Below are positions 25,459 through 33,984 of a stretch of 35,527 bases of DNA, piece after piece. Position numbers and translations under genes: made by a program. This DNA comes from Eubacterium sp. UBA4343 (GTDB taxonomy: Bacteria; Bacillota; Clostridia; Lachnospirales; Lachnospiraceae): the NCBI GenBank assembly GCA_002394235.1, contig DGTF01000052.1:466-35992 (forward strand), written 5' to 3'. The stretch's first letter is position 1, and every line of letters begins with the position of its first letter. The notes beneath the pieces were generated by a model. The model ran no database searches. It was not told the origin of the DNA and was given only the letters and a program-made list of their open reading frames with translations.

Positions 25459-26727
25459 CTACTGTTGATCAGCCCCGTCCTCTTTCTCCTCCGGATGCTC
25501 CACATGAAGCTTGATTTTTCCGACTCTGTGTCCATCCATCTCGAGAATCCGTATGGTCATATTCTCATAGTGGTAAACATCCCCGCGCGAAGGAACCTTT
25601 CCGGCGATCTCCAGAATCCATCCGCTCACAGTGATCGAATCATGCTCCCGCTCACATCCGATCTCATCGAAGAGCTTTTCAAGGTTTGCGGAACCCTCCA
25701 CCACATAGTCGCTGTCCGTGATCTTCCGGATTTCCTGGACAATTTCGTCATGCTCGTCCCAGATCTCGCCGACCAGTTCCTCCAGGATATCTTCCATGGA
25801 TACGATACCGACCGTTCCGCCGTACTCATCGACCACGACTGCCAGATGAATTTTTTTCTTCTGAAGCTCGCGCAGGAGCTCGTCGATCTTCTTGTGCTCC
25901 GTGATAAAGACCGTCGGACGTATGATGGAGTCGATCGTCCGGTCCGAGCCGAAAATCTTGTTATAAAAATCCTTTTCATAAAGGATTCCCGTGATATGGT
26001 CCATGTCCTCCCGGTAAACAGGAAGCCTCGAGTAGCCAGTCTGGGCAAAGATGTCCGCGATTTCCTGATTGGAGGTTCCATACTCCACTCCGACGATATC
26101 CACTCTCGGTGTCAGAATATCAACCGCCTCCTGATCCCGGAATTCGATTGAATTGCGGATCAGATCGCTTTCCTCCTCACCAATGCCGCCACCGGTCTCC
26201 GCCTCGTCGACGATTGTCAGAAGCTCCTCGTCCGTAATCGCGCGGTCTTCCTCACCCTTGATGAGCTTCGCCAGAAACTTCTTCCACAGTCCGAAGAGAA
26301 AATTCACCGGCGTCAGAACTACAACGATACAGCTCAGAAGCGGGGCAGCCAGCATCGCCACCTGTTCCGGAAACTCCGACGCCATGCTCTTCGGCGAAAT
26401 CTCGCCAAAAATCAGGAGCACCAGCGTCGTCACCAGCGTCGCAATGCCGGAACCTGCATCCTCTCCGAGCATACGCACGAAGAAAACGGTCGCCAGAGAT
26501 GTAGCGCCGATGTTTACGACGTTATTTCCGACCAGAATCGTGGAGAGGACACTGTCATAACGGTCCAGCAGCTTCATCACAAGGATCGCCCGCCGGTCTC
26601 CCTTCTCCGCCATATTCTTGACCCGGATATGATTCAGCGAGGCAAACGCCGTCTCCGTCGCTGAAAAATAAGCCGATAATATTACACAAATTACGATAAC
26701 AACCAGAGTACCGATATTTTTTTCCAT
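25459..26727 (-). CDS. HlyC/CorC (UPF0053) family protein with CBS domains
   Basis: Membrane protein of the CNNM/CorC type, related to magnesium or sodium-linked transport; named hemolysin C in older annotations without good basis. Of 422 residues, about 1-180 form the DUF21 transmembrane domain (IVICVILSAYFSATETAFASL, then GEISPKSMA), about 200-320 two CBS motifs (MTPRVDI-like LTPRVDIVGV and VVVDEYGGTVGIVSMEDI), and the final 80 residues a CorC/HlyC domain ending with a charged tail. Start ATG at 26727 has AGGAAAG close upstream. It is downstream of the small PDCC-motif gene on the same strand, with the 40-bp repeats between, so co-transcription from the promoter at 27161-27188 is likely. 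Confidence 0.9.
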   Translation of the reverse strand: MEKNIGTLVVIVICVILSAYFSATETAFASLNHIRVKNMAEKGDRRAILVMKLLDRYDSVLSTILVGNNVVNIGATSLATVFFVRMLGEDAGSGIATLVTTLVLLIFGEISPKSMASEFPEQVAMLAAPLLSCIVVVLTPVNFLFGLWKKFLAKLIKGEEDRAITDEELLTIVDEAETGGGIGEEESDLIRNSIEFRDQEAVDILTPRVDIVGVEYGTSNQEIADIFAQTGYSRLPVYREDMDHITGILYEKDFYNKIFGSDRTIDSIIRPTVFITEHKKIDELLRELQKKKIHLAVVVDEYGGTVGIVSMEDILEELVGEIWDEHDEIVQEIRKITDSDYVVEGSANLEKLFDEIGCEREHDSITVSGWILEIAGKVPSRGDVYHYENMTIRILEMDGHRVGKIKLHVEHPEEKEDGADQQ

Positions 26728-26783
26728 ATCTTTCCTGCATTCATCCCCTCAAAAATGTCATTGTTCACGGCACAGAACCTCGT

Positions 26784-26903
26784 CCGGGCATTATCTCTGC
26801 CGTTCTTCGCGGCTCTTCCGGCCCCGGGCATTACCTCTGCCTTTCTTCGCGGCTCTTCCGGCCCCGGGTATTACCTCTGCCTTTCTTCACCGGTCTTCTG
26901 GCC
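26784..26903. repeat. Three tandem 40-bp repeats
   Basis: Units begin at 26784, 26824 and 26864, with CCGGGCATTACCTCTGCCTT at the start of each and TCTTCGCGGCTCTTCCGGCC at the end. The first two units are nearly identical; the third, which contains the end of the PDCC gene, is more diverged. A partial fourth unit follows at 26904. Confidence 0.9.
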
Positions 26904-27029
26904 CGGCTGATTCTGCTGTTTCAGCTTGCAGCAGTCCGGCACCTCGCCGTGAAACGCTTCCTTGTTCGAATCCGCCATACGCTTCAACCACGCATTCCAA
27001 TGATTTTTGATTCCTGAAAAAACACTCAT
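26871..27029 (-). CDS. Small PDCC-motif protein (LDCC-like putative metal-binding)
   Basis: A 52-residue protein beginning MSVFSGIKNHWNAWLKRMAD, with an amphipathic N-terminal helix, then GEVPDCCKLKQQNQP. This matches a clostridial class of tiny proteins with a conserved CC pair after Leu/Pro-Asp, called LDCC-motif putative metal-binding proteins; the motif here is PDCC. The stop TAA is at 26871-26873, inside the third 40-bp repeat. A good promoter lies 132 nt upstream of the start. The ribosome binding site is weak: AAGGAAA sits 15 nt upstream, which lowers confidence in the exact start. The reading frame is below usual gene-finding cutoffs, so it would often be missed. Function is unknown. 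Confidence 0.65.
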   Translation of the reverse strand: MSVFSGIKNHWNAWLKRMADSNKEAFHGEVPDCCKLKQQNQPGQKTGEERQR

Positions 27030-27160
27030 ATGACAAAAGCCATTTCCTTTCTTGATCGTTCGGATCTTCCTTCATGTATTACGAATTCCAATCATATCTG
27101 AAATTTCCCTATTGCTGATATCTGGAAGCTCTTTTCTGCACGGGATTTCACCGTATTCCT

Positions 27161-27188
27161 ATCATAGCACGGAAATCCTTTTTCGCAA
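27161..27188 (-). promoter_or_regulatory. Promoter of the PDCC-motif gene
   Basis: On the minus strand TTGCGA (27183-27188), 16 bp, TATGAT (27161-27166). Predicted start near 27154, giving a leader of about 125 nt. It probably also serves the HlyC/CorC gene downstream. Confidence 0.6.
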
Positions 27189-27239
27189 GCCGGCATATCC
27201 TGAATTCCTGCCTGCTGTACCGGCAGGGCAGAACCTGTC

Positions 27240-27268
27240 TTGAATTATGCCCGGACAGCTTTTATAAT
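27240..27268 (+). promoter_or_regulatory. Promoter of the DUF362 gene
   Basis: TTGAAT (27240-27245), 17 bp, TATAAT (27263-27268). Perfect -10 and spacing. Start near 27275. It is divergent from the promoter at 27161-27188, so a single regulator could act on both. Confidence 0.82.
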
Positions 27269-27287
27269 AATATGTACAAACAAAAAA

Positions 27288-27341
27288 GACTTTTTCCGGA
27301 TTCACCGCGGACGTTCGCGCACAATCACTCGGGAAAAAGTC
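27288..27341 (+). promoter_or_regulatory. Leader hairpin upstream of the DUF362 gene
   Basis: GACTTTTTCC (27288-27297) pairs perfectly with GGAAAAAGTC (27332-27341), a 10-bp stem enclosing 34 nt. It lies between the promoter start near 27275 and the start codon at 27370, so it would be in the mRNA leader. No T-run follows, so it is not a terminator. Regulatory role is inferred. Confidence 0.55.
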
Positions 27342-27369
27342 GGATTCAAATGTATGCGGAGGGAATCTG

Positions 27370-28497
27370 ATGGAAAAATCAAAGGTCTATTTTACCGACT
27401 TTCGTACACACACCAATGGCCCGAGCCTGCCGGGGAAGCTGGCGAAGCTGATTCGCAAGGCAGGAATCGGCAGCATTGATATGGACGGAAAGTTTGTAGC
27501 AATCAAGATGCATTTCGGCGAGCTCGGCAACATCTCCTATCTGCGTCCGAACTACGCAAAAGCAGTCGCTGACGTGGTAAAGGAACTCGGCGGAAAGCCC
27601 TTCCTGACCGACTGCAATACGCTCTATCCCGGAAGCAGGAAGAACGCGCTCGATCATCTGAGCTGTGCTGAAGAGAACGGCTTCAGCATGGCGACCACCG
27701 GATGCCACGTCATCATCGGCGACGGTCTGCGCGGAACCGATGAGGTGATTGTCCCGATCCGGAACGGTGAATATCTCAAGGAGGCATATATCGGCCATGC
27801 CATCATGGACGCCGACATCCTGATCAGTCTCACACATTTCAAAGGTCATGAGGCAACCGGCTTCGGCGGAGCACTCAAAAATATCGGTATGGGATGCGGA
27901 AGCCGCGCCGGCAAGATGCACCAGCACAACTCCGGGAAGCCGCATGTCATTGAAGAGCAATGCCGCGGCTGCAGAAACTGTGCAAAGGAATGCGGTTCCG
28001 ATGCCATTTCCTACGAAAGCGGCAAGGCACACATCGACCAGGATATCTGCAAGGGATGCGGACGCTGCATCGGTGCCTGCAATTTCGACGCCATCGTAAA
28101 CAACAACGAGGACGCCAACGAAATCCTGGGATGCAAAATCGCAGAATACTCACAGGCAGTCTGTGACGGCCGCCCGACCTTCCACATCAGCCTGATCACC
28201 GATGTATCACCGAACTGCGACTGCCACCCGGAGAATGACGCTCCGATTCTTCCGAATATCGGAATGTTCGCCTCCTTTGATCCGGTTGCCCTCGATCAGG
28301 CCTGCGTTGACGCGTGTCTCACTGCCACGCCGATCCGCAACAGTCAGCTTGGCGACAACCTCGCGAAACCGGACTGGCACCATCATCACGACCATTTCCT
28401 GGACAGCAACCCGAACGTACGCTGGAAGGAGACACTCGAACACGCCGAGAAGATCGGCCTCGGCAGCCGCTCCTATGAACTGATCACCATGAAATAA
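27370..28497 (+). CDS. DUF362 protein with two [4Fe-4S] ferredoxin motifs
   Basis: A 375-residue iron-sulfur protein. The DUF362 part (about 1-185 and 250-375) has AIKMHFGELGN near residue 40 and LTHFKGHEATGFGGALKNIGMGCGSRAGK near 155. The ferredoxin insert (about 195-240) has CRGCRNCAKEC and CKGCGRCIGAC, the classic spacing for two [4Fe-4S] clusters. A late HHHHDHF stretch may bind metal. Start ATG at 27370 follows GGAGGG. It has its own promoter and a strong terminator, so it is a single-gene unit on the plus strand. Electron-transfer role is likely, but partners and reaction are unknown. Confidence 0.92.
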   Translation: MEKSKVYFTDFRTHTNGPSLPGKLAKLIRKAGIGSIDMDGKFVAIKMHFGELGNISYLRPNYAKAVADVVKELGGKPFLTDCNTLYPGSRKNALDHLSCAEENGFSMATTGCHVIIGDGLRGTDEVIVPIRNGEYLKEAYIGHAIMDADILISLTHFKGHEATGFGGALKNIGMGCGSRAGKMHQHNSGKPHVIEEQCRGCRNCAKECGSDAISYESGKAHIDQDICKGCGRCIGACNFDAIVNNNEDANEILGCKIAEYSQAVCDGRPTFHISLITDVSPNCDCHPENDAPILPNIGMFASFDPVALDQACVDACLTATPIRNSQLGDNLAKPDWHHHHDHFLDSNPNVRWKETLEHAEKIGLGSRSYELITMK

Positions 28498-28598
28498 GGA
28501 TTCGTCAATGATACTCTTGTAGTAACAACCAGGAAGGGATGCCTCGCAGTGATGACAGGGAAGCCGCATCCATGAAGCATTGACTTGCAGTGACAGAT

Positions 28599-28634
28599 TT
28601 CCCGGATCCATCAAAAGGGTCCGGGAATTTTTTT
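28599..28634 (+). terminator. Intrinsic terminator after the DUF362 gene
   Basis: TTCCCGGATCC (28599-28609) pairs with GGGTCCGGGAA (28617-28627), with a 7-nt loop and one wobble, followed by seven T (28628-28634). Strong. Confidence 0.9.
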
Positions 28635-28640
28635 GTTCTT

Positions 28641-29747
28641 TCACGCGTGACAGACCCGGGGCTGCTGCTGTGTGATACAGTGGATATTGCCGCCCCCATA
28701 AACGATCTCTCTGGTTCTGACACCAACCGTTTGCCGGTCCGGGAACATGGCAGCGATTTGCCGAAGGGCCACCTCATCATTCGGGTCATCATACTGAGGC
28801 ACGATCACCCCTCCATTTACAATCAGGAAATTCAGGTAAGACGCCGCGCAGAGTTCTCCGGGATTACGAGGAATCGCATGACCGCTGCTCTCTATTTCAT
28901 AGTCTGCGGGAAGACGGACCGGATACTTCGGACAGCAGACCTGATGTACCTTCAGTTTTCTTCCCCTGGCATCCCGCGACTGTTCCAGAACGCGAAGCGC
29001 TTTCTGTGATGCCTGATAAAACGGGCTGTCCGGGTTTTCTTCCCGAATGCATGCCACCTCCCCCGGACGGACAAAGCATGCCACATCATCAACATGTCCG
29101 TTTGTCTCCTCCGGATCAATCCCGTCCGGAATCCATATCACCTTCTCTGCCCCGAGATAGGCACAGAGCCGCTGACCGATCTGTTCTTTTGTCAGTCCGG
29201 GGTTTCTCCCCTGACTCAGAAGGCACATTTCTGTCGTAAGAATAGTTCCCTCGCCATCCGTGTGAAAGGATCCTCCCTCCAGAATAAAATCAGCGCGATA
29301 CCGGTCAATCCCCAACATGTCGCAGATTTTTCCCGCAAGGGCATCATCCTGATCCCATGGCTGATATAATCCGTCCACATCGCCGCCATAAGCATTGAAC
29401 CGCCAGTCACAGGCACGCAGTCCTCCCTTGTCATTGACGACAAACGAAGGGCCGGTATCCCGGATCCAGGCATCATCGGAAGACATCTCAATCACTTCCA
29501 CATCCGGAACATTTATGAACGCATTCTCTGCCCGCTCCATCTGATCCGGAGACGCAAGCATGCAGACCGGTTCAAACGCGGCAATTGCTCTTGCAGCATC
29601 GGCATAGGCTTTCTGCGCCGGAAGCGCATGCTCTCTCCAGTTATCCGGCCTTTCCGGCCATATCATCCAGATTCTGTCCTGTGGTTCAAATTCCCCCGGC
29701 ATCCGGTACCCATCCCTTCCGGGAAGTGAATCACTGATAAAACCCAT
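28641..29747 (-). CDS. aguA: Agmatine deiminase
   Basis: Converts agmatine to N-carbamoylputrescine and ammonia. The 368-residue product matches the peptidyl-arginine-deiminase fold family: RIWMIWPERPDNWR near residue 25, SDDAWIRDTGPSFV near 90, ILEGGSFHTDGEGTILTTE near 155, NGHVDDVACF near 215, and the catalytic cysteine in GGGNIHCITQQQP near the C-terminus. Start ATG at 29747 has AGGAGGAAAG. It follows potD by 92 nt on the same strand, so it is probably the last gene of the pot operon. No N-carbamoylputrescine amidohydrolase or putrescine carbamoyltransferase is in the window, so the pathway is completed elsewhere or the gene serves in stress response. Confidence 0.94.
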   Translation of the reverse strand: MGFISDSLPGRDGYRMPGEFEPQDRIWMIWPERPDNWREHALPAQKAYADAARAIAAFEPVCMLASPDQMERAENAFINVPDVEVIEMSSDDAWIRDTGPSFVVNDKGGLRACDWRFNAYGGDVDGLYQPWDQDDALAGKICDMLGIDRYRADFILEGGSFHTDGEGTILTTEMCLLSQGRNPGLTKEQIGQRLCAYLGAEKVIWIPDGIDPEETNGHVDDVACFVRPGEVACIREENPDSPFYQASQKALRVLEQSRDARGRKLKVHQVCCPKYPVRLPADYEIESSGHAIPRNPGELCAASYLNFLIVNGGVIVPQYDDPNDEVALRQIAAMFPDRQTVGVRTREIVYGGGNIHCITQQQPRVCHA

Positions 29748-29839
29748 CCTCTTTCCTCCTGATCCTGTTCACAGTTCCATTTATCAGTGTACTGCAGTGA
29801 CGATCCCACACAGCTTCACAAAGGAATAGAGCCTGCCGA

Positions 29840-30916
29840 TTAACCCTTCAGCTTCGTCCACATGCTGTCCAGTGTCGCAATGGTGTCCGTATCCAGATTA
29901 TCCACATATTCTCCTGCGGTAATTACGCTCTCCGGCGGGTTTTTCGCCTCATTATCTGTGTAGTCTGCGCCCATCGCCTTTACCGCTGCCGTATTCGGAT
30001 TCAGATACGGGAATTCCTTGGAAATTGCCTCTGAGGTTTCCGGCTCGAGGATGTAATTGATAAATTTCTCCGCAGCATCCTTGTGCTTTGCGCCCTTCGG
30101 GATCGCCCAGTTATCCATGAAGACATACGCGCCTTCCTTCGGGAATACAATCTTAATGTCCGGATTTTCTTCCATGGCAAGCGCAATCTCCGCACTCCAG
30201 CAGAAACCGACCGTACAGTCACCGCTGATCAGCGAGGATTTTGGCGAATCCGAGTCGTAGACCTTGATGTTATCCTTTAGCGTCAGAAGCTTCTGTTCCA
30301 CTTCCTTCAGCTTATCCGGATCTGTCTCATTCATGGAAAGCCCCATCGAGCGCTCGGTCATGCCGATCACCGCACGATAATCGTCCAGTACAACCAGGGA
30401 ATTCTTCAGAGACGGATCAAACAGATCATTGTAGCTGGTGATTTCCTTCTTGACCTTCTTTGTATTGACCGCGATTGCGGCAACGCCGCCCTGATACGGA
30501 ACCGAATAGGTGTTGTCCGGATCATAAGACGGATTGAGATACTGCTCTCCGATATTTTTCAGATTGGTCAGCTTGTCCTTATCCAGCTTCTCCAGCATAT
30601 CCTGGGAGATCATCTGCTTTACCATATAATCCGAGGGCTGGACGATATCATATGTGCCCTCCGCCTCCGCCTTCACCTTGGCGAGCATATCTTCATTCGA
30701 AGAAAACGTAGTGACATTCACCTTGATGCCGGTCTCTTTCTCAAAATTCTGAATGACACTGTCCGGAATATATTCTGTCCAGACAAAAATGTTCAGGCTG
30801 TCCGCGTCTGCGCCGGAAGAACTTCCTCCCGAGGTATTGATCCCGCATCCCGTGATACCAACGGCCATAGCAGCCGCAAGTCCCAACGCAAGCATACTCG
30901 TTATTTTCTTCTTCAT
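29840..30916 (-). CDS. potD: Spermidine/putrescine ABC transporter, substrate-binding lipoprotein
   Basis: Extracellular binding protein of the polyamine importer. The 358-residue product starts MKKKITSMLALGLAAAMAVG and has a lipobox ITGC, so it is lipid-anchored. The mature part matches the PotD family: LNIFVWTEYIPDSVI, TFSSNEDMLAKVKAEA, YDIVQPSDYMV, IAVNTKKV, FVMDNWAIPKGAKH-like VFMDNWAIPKGAKH. The ATG at 30916 has AAGGAGAG upstream. potC lies 65 nt upstream and aguA 92 nt downstream. Binding of agmatine rather than spermidine is possible given the aguA neighbour, but this is inference. Confidence 0.94.
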   Translation of the reverse strand: MKKKITSMLALGLAAAMAVGITGCGINTSGGSSSGADADSLNIFVWTEYIPDSVIQNFEKETGIKVNVTTFSSNEDMLAKVKAEAEGTYDIVQPSDYMVKQMISQDMLEKLDKDKLTNLKNIGEQYLNPSYDPDNTYSVPYQGGVAAIAVNTKKVKKEITSYNDLFDPSLKNSLVVLDDYRAVIGMTERSMGLSMNETDPDKLKEVEQKLLTLKDNIKVYDSDSPKSSLISGDCTVGFCWSAEIALAMEENPDIKIVFPKEGAYVFMDNWAIPKGAKHKDAAEKFINYILEPETSEAISKEFPYLNPNTAAVKAMGADYTDNEAKNPPESVITAGEYVDNLDTDTIATLDSMWTKLKG

Positions 30917-30980
30917 ATTGATCTCTCCTTCCCTTACTCCCACATTGCTGTTTCAACTCTCCTTGTACCACACGGAACAC

Positions 30981-31820
30981 TCAGTGTTTTACCTTGTTCC
31001 TCCTGCGGTTCTTCCGGCTGAAAATACCACTTTGTGTCAGAATAACCAGCACAATGGTTCCCACCAGAATCAGCGTGCTCAACGCGTTGACATCCGGCGC
31101 GACGCCGCTCTTGATGCTCTCCATCACCTTCAGCGGGTAGGTCTTTGTCGTACCGTTTACGAAGTAACTGATAATCACGTCATCGATAGAAAGCGTAAAT
31201 GCCAGCAGCGCTCCGCCCGCGATTCCGGGAGCAAGCACCGGGAACGTCACCTCGAAGAACGTCCGGATCCGATTCGCCCCGAGATCCATGCTTGCTTCCT
31301 CAAGTGAAATATCATACCCCGCAAGTCTCGATCTTACATTAAAGATGACAAAAGGAACGTCAAAGGTTACGTGCGCGAGAATCAGCGTTCCCATGCCTCT
31401 GGGAATTCCGGTCCCGGCAAACATGGTCAGAAGCGATATGCCAAGCACAATCTCCGGAATCACCACCGGAATGTACAGCAGCGCATCGATCAGCTTCTTC
31501 CCGCGGAACTTATAGCGGTACATGCCGATGGCACCGAGCGTGCCGACCGCGGTCGAGAGCAGGGTACTTACCACTGCAAGAAATATCGTATTGCCGAAGG
31601 AATTCAGGAGCGCCGCGTTCCGGAGCAGTTCCCCGTACCAATACAGGGAAAAACCTTTCCAGGACAGATATGGCTTCGTCATTGTCCCATTAAAAGAGTT
31701 GACCACAATAACCACTATCGGAAGAAATAGAAATGCATAGACCAGAAAGAGGAATATGCCCTGACCGGGAGTGATCTCTCTCTTTTTTTCCTTCGCCATT
31801 ACCTTTGTCTCTGTATTCAT
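30981..31820 (-). CDS. potC: Polyamine ABC transporter permease PotC
   Basis: Inner-membrane permease, second of the pair. The 279-residue product has six helices, starting LFLVYAFLFLPIVVIVVNSF, and the EAA-type cytoplasmic loop EASMDLGANRIRTFFEVTFP near residue 180 that contacts PotA. The ATG at 31820 is used; a TTG one codon earlier is possible. The potB stop is four nt upstream, so translation is coupled. Membrane topology and length are typical of PotC (about 260-280). Confidence 0.94.
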   Translation of the reverse strand: MNTETKVMAKEKKREITPGQGIFLFLVYAFLFLPIVVIVVNSFNGTMTKPYLSWKGFSLYWYGELLRNAALLNSFGNTIFLAVVSTLLSTAVGTLGAIGMYRYKFRGKKLIDALLYIPVVIPEIVLGISLLTMFAGTGIPRGMGTLILAHVTFDVPFVIFNVRSRLAGYDISLEEASMDLGANRIRTFFEVTFPVLAPGIAGGALLAFTLSIDDVIISYFVNGTTKTYPLKVMESIKSGVAPDVNALSTLILVGTIVLVILTQSGIFSRKNRRRNKVKH

Positions 31821-31823
31821 CAA

Positions 31824-32705
31824 TCACACCCCCAGACTTTCCATGTCGCCTCCGAGCTTCTGATAAATCCGCACAAGCAGAAGAGTTACCAGAATCAGAA
31901 TGATGGAGAGCGCGGCTCCAAGAGGCCAGTTATTGCCGCTCTGGAACTGCCGTTCAATCAGATTGCCGATCATATCGGTGTTGCCTCCGCCGAGGATATC
32001 GGATACATAGAAGTATCCGAGCGCCGGTATAAAGACCATGATACATCCGGAAAAAATACCGCTCGATGTCAGTGGCAGAATCACTTCAAAAAATGTCTGA
32101 ACCTTTCTGGCTCCCAGATCTGCGGAAGCCTCCAGGAGACTGCCGTCCAGCTTTTCCAGCGCCGAATAAAGCGGCAGAACCATGAATGGGAACAGGCAGT
32201 ACACCATGCCGAGTACTGTTGTCGCCGGATGATAAAGGAGATCCAGAGGGTTCTTTATCAGATGCACCTTCAGCAGAAAACTGTTAAGCCATCCGCTGTT
32301 TCCGAGAAATGTCTTCCATCCGTAGATCCGGATCAGCGAGTTTGTCCAGAACGGTATAATAACAAGCATGTAGAAAATATTTTTTCTCCTGCTTTTTGTT
32401 CTCGCAATGATCCAGGCAAAGGGAAAGGCAATCAGCAGCGCCAGAACCGTAGAAAGAAAAGCAATCAGCAGTGACTGCAGATATATTTTCAGATAATCCG
32501 GATCGATCAGCCTGATATAATTTTTGAAAGTAAACTGAAAAACAACATTATAATTCTCATCGATATTGCAAAAGCTGATGACAATGACGTAGATCATCGG
32601 TATCGCCACGAACAGAATCATCCACAGACTCACCGGCGCAACAGTGGTCAGTGCCGGCAGGATCCTTGAACGAAACCGCATCTTTTCTTTGCTTTTATCG
32701 CCCAC
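31824..32705 (-). CDS. potB: Polyamine ABC transporter permease PotB
   Basis: Inner-membrane permease of the polyamine importer. The 293-residue product has a basic N-terminus (GDKSKEKMRFRSRIL), six helices (first PVSLWMILFVAIPMIYVIVIS), and the EAA loop EASADLGARKVQTFFEVILP near residue 200. I choose the GTG at 32705 because GGAGG lies 8 nt upstream; the TTG upstream overlaps that site. It is 74 nt downstream of potA and overlaps or abuts potC closely. Length is in the normal range (about 275-300). Confidence 0.93.
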   Translation of the reverse strand: MGDKSKEKMRFRSRILPALTTVAPVSLWMILFVAIPMIYVIVISFCNIDENYNVVFQFTFKNYIRLIDPDYLKIYLQSLLIAFLSTVLALLIAFPFAWIIARTKSRRKNIFYMLVIIPFWTNSLIRIYGWKTFLGNSGWLNSFLLKVHLIKNPLDLLYHPATTVLGMVYCLFPFMVLPLYSALEKLDGSLLEASADLGARKVQTFFEVILPLTSSGIFSGCIMVFIPALGYFYVSDILGGGNTDMIGNLIERQFQSGNNWPLGAALSIILILVTLLLVRIYQKLGGDMESLGV

Positions 32706-32779
32706 ACCTGTCACCTCCAAACACGAGCTCTGTGTTGCAATTTCGAAAACAAAATAACGACAGACACAAAATCATCTCC

Positions 32780-33889
32780 TCACACGATCGCCATATTATT
32801 CAGTGCATTATAGATGGTATTGTCACTGTTGTGGAGAAGCACCGCATCTCCTACATCCCAGGTGACATAGACAACCTCTCCTACCTTAGGCACTTCTTCG
32901 CCGGAGAGCCGTTCTGCCCTGACCTCGTTTCCGTTCGGAAGCACAATGTTGCATTTTAAAACCGAGCCGACATAGATATAATCCTTTACGATGCCCTGGA
33001 GTCCGAAGCTTCCGATGTCATCCTTGTAAAATCTGATTTTCTCCGGACGAACGGAAATCGTGACAAATTCTCCGTTGCTGAAGCCGTCCCCGTTCGCCTG
33101 CACAAATCCGTTCTCCACAGCAACCTCACATGTCCTGCCGGCGATTTCGACAATGCAGCCTTCGAAGATATTTGTCTCACCAATGAAGGTCGCGACAAAT
33201 CTTGTCGCGGGATGTTCATAAATTTCAGAGGGAACAGCGACCTGATCGATAATGCCGTCGTGCATGACAGCAATCCGGTCGCTCATTGTAAGCGCCTCCT
33301 CCTGATCGTGTGTGACATAGATAAAAGTAATGATCAGTTTCTTCTGAAGCCGTTTCAGTTCGAGCTGCATCTGCTTTCGCAGCTTCAGATCGAGCGCACC
33401 GAGCGGTTCATCCAGGAGAAGCACCTTCGGCCGGTTGATCAACGCTCTTGCGATCGCCACCCTCTGCTTCTGACCGCCGGACAGCTGTGCCGGGTAACGA
33501 TCCTCGAACCCCTCAAGCTGCACCATGGAGAGCATCTCTTCCACCCGCTCGCGGATTTCCGGCTTTGGTACTTTTTTCATACGTAACCCGTAAGCTATGT
33601 TGTCGAAAATTGTCTTGTGCGGGAATAAAGCATAGGTCTGAAATACTGTGTTCACATCCCTCTCAAAGGGCTGCCTCGCTTCAATGCTTTCTCCCTCCAC
33701 CCGGATGCTCCCGCTGCTCGGGATCTCAAATCCCGCAATCATCCGCAGTGTGGTCGTTTTGCCACATCCGGATGATCCGAGAAGCGTCAGAAATTCACCT
33801 GCCTTCACGTGAAGATTCATATCCTTCACGACGTGATTGGTGCCGTATATTTTGTTTACATGATCCAGTTCAACAATATATTCGCTCAC
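32780..33889 (-). CDS. potA: Polyamine ABC transporter ATPase PotA
   Basis: ATP-hydrolysing subunit that powers import. Of 369 residues, the ABC domain has Walker A GSSGCGKTT near residue 38, Q-loop VFQTYALFPH, signature LSGGQKQRVAIARAL near 138, Walker B VLLLDEPLGALDL and the switch histidine in YVTHDQEEALTMSD. A C-terminal TOBE domain (about 290-360, with ISVRPEKIRF) fits PotA/MalK-type regulation. The start is GTG at 33889, supported by AGAGGTG 8 nt upstream. It begins the potABCD-aguA set, 95 nt downstream of the P-II gene on the same strand. Confidence 0.95.
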   Translation of the reverse strand: MSEYIVELDHVNKIYGTNHVVKDMNLHVKAGEFLTLLGSSGCGKTTTLRMIAGFEIPSSGSIRVEGESIEARQPFERDVNTVFQTYALFPHKTIFDNIAYGLRMKKVPKPEIRERVEEMLSMVQLEGFEDRYPAQLSGGQKQRVAIARALINRPKVLLLDEPLGALDLKLRKQMQLELKRLQKKLIITFIYVTHDQEEALTMSDRIAVMHDGIIDQVAVPSEIYEHPATRFVATFIGETNIFEGCIVEIAGRTCEVAVENGFVQANGDGFSNGEFVTISVRPEKIRFYKDDIGSFGLQGIVKDYIYVGSVLKCNIVLPNGNEVRAERLSGEEVPKVGEVVYVTWDVGDAVLLHNSDNTIYNALNNMAIV

Positions 33890-33924
33890 TCTGGTATCAC
33901 CTCTTTGAAAAATAATGTAGCTGT

Positions 33925-33945
33925 CCGGTCGTTTGTACGACTCGG
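33925..33945 (-). promoter_or_regulatory. Small hairpin in the P-II to potA gap
   Basis: CCG plus GTCGT pairs with ACGAC plus CGG around an ACAA loop, with one bulged A. A T-rich stretch follows about 12 nt later on the minus strand. It may be a weak terminator for P-II or a stem in the potA leader. Confidence 0.35.
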
Positions 33946-33984
33946 TCAGAGCAATACAGGAGTACTCAGGTCTGCTGTATCAAC

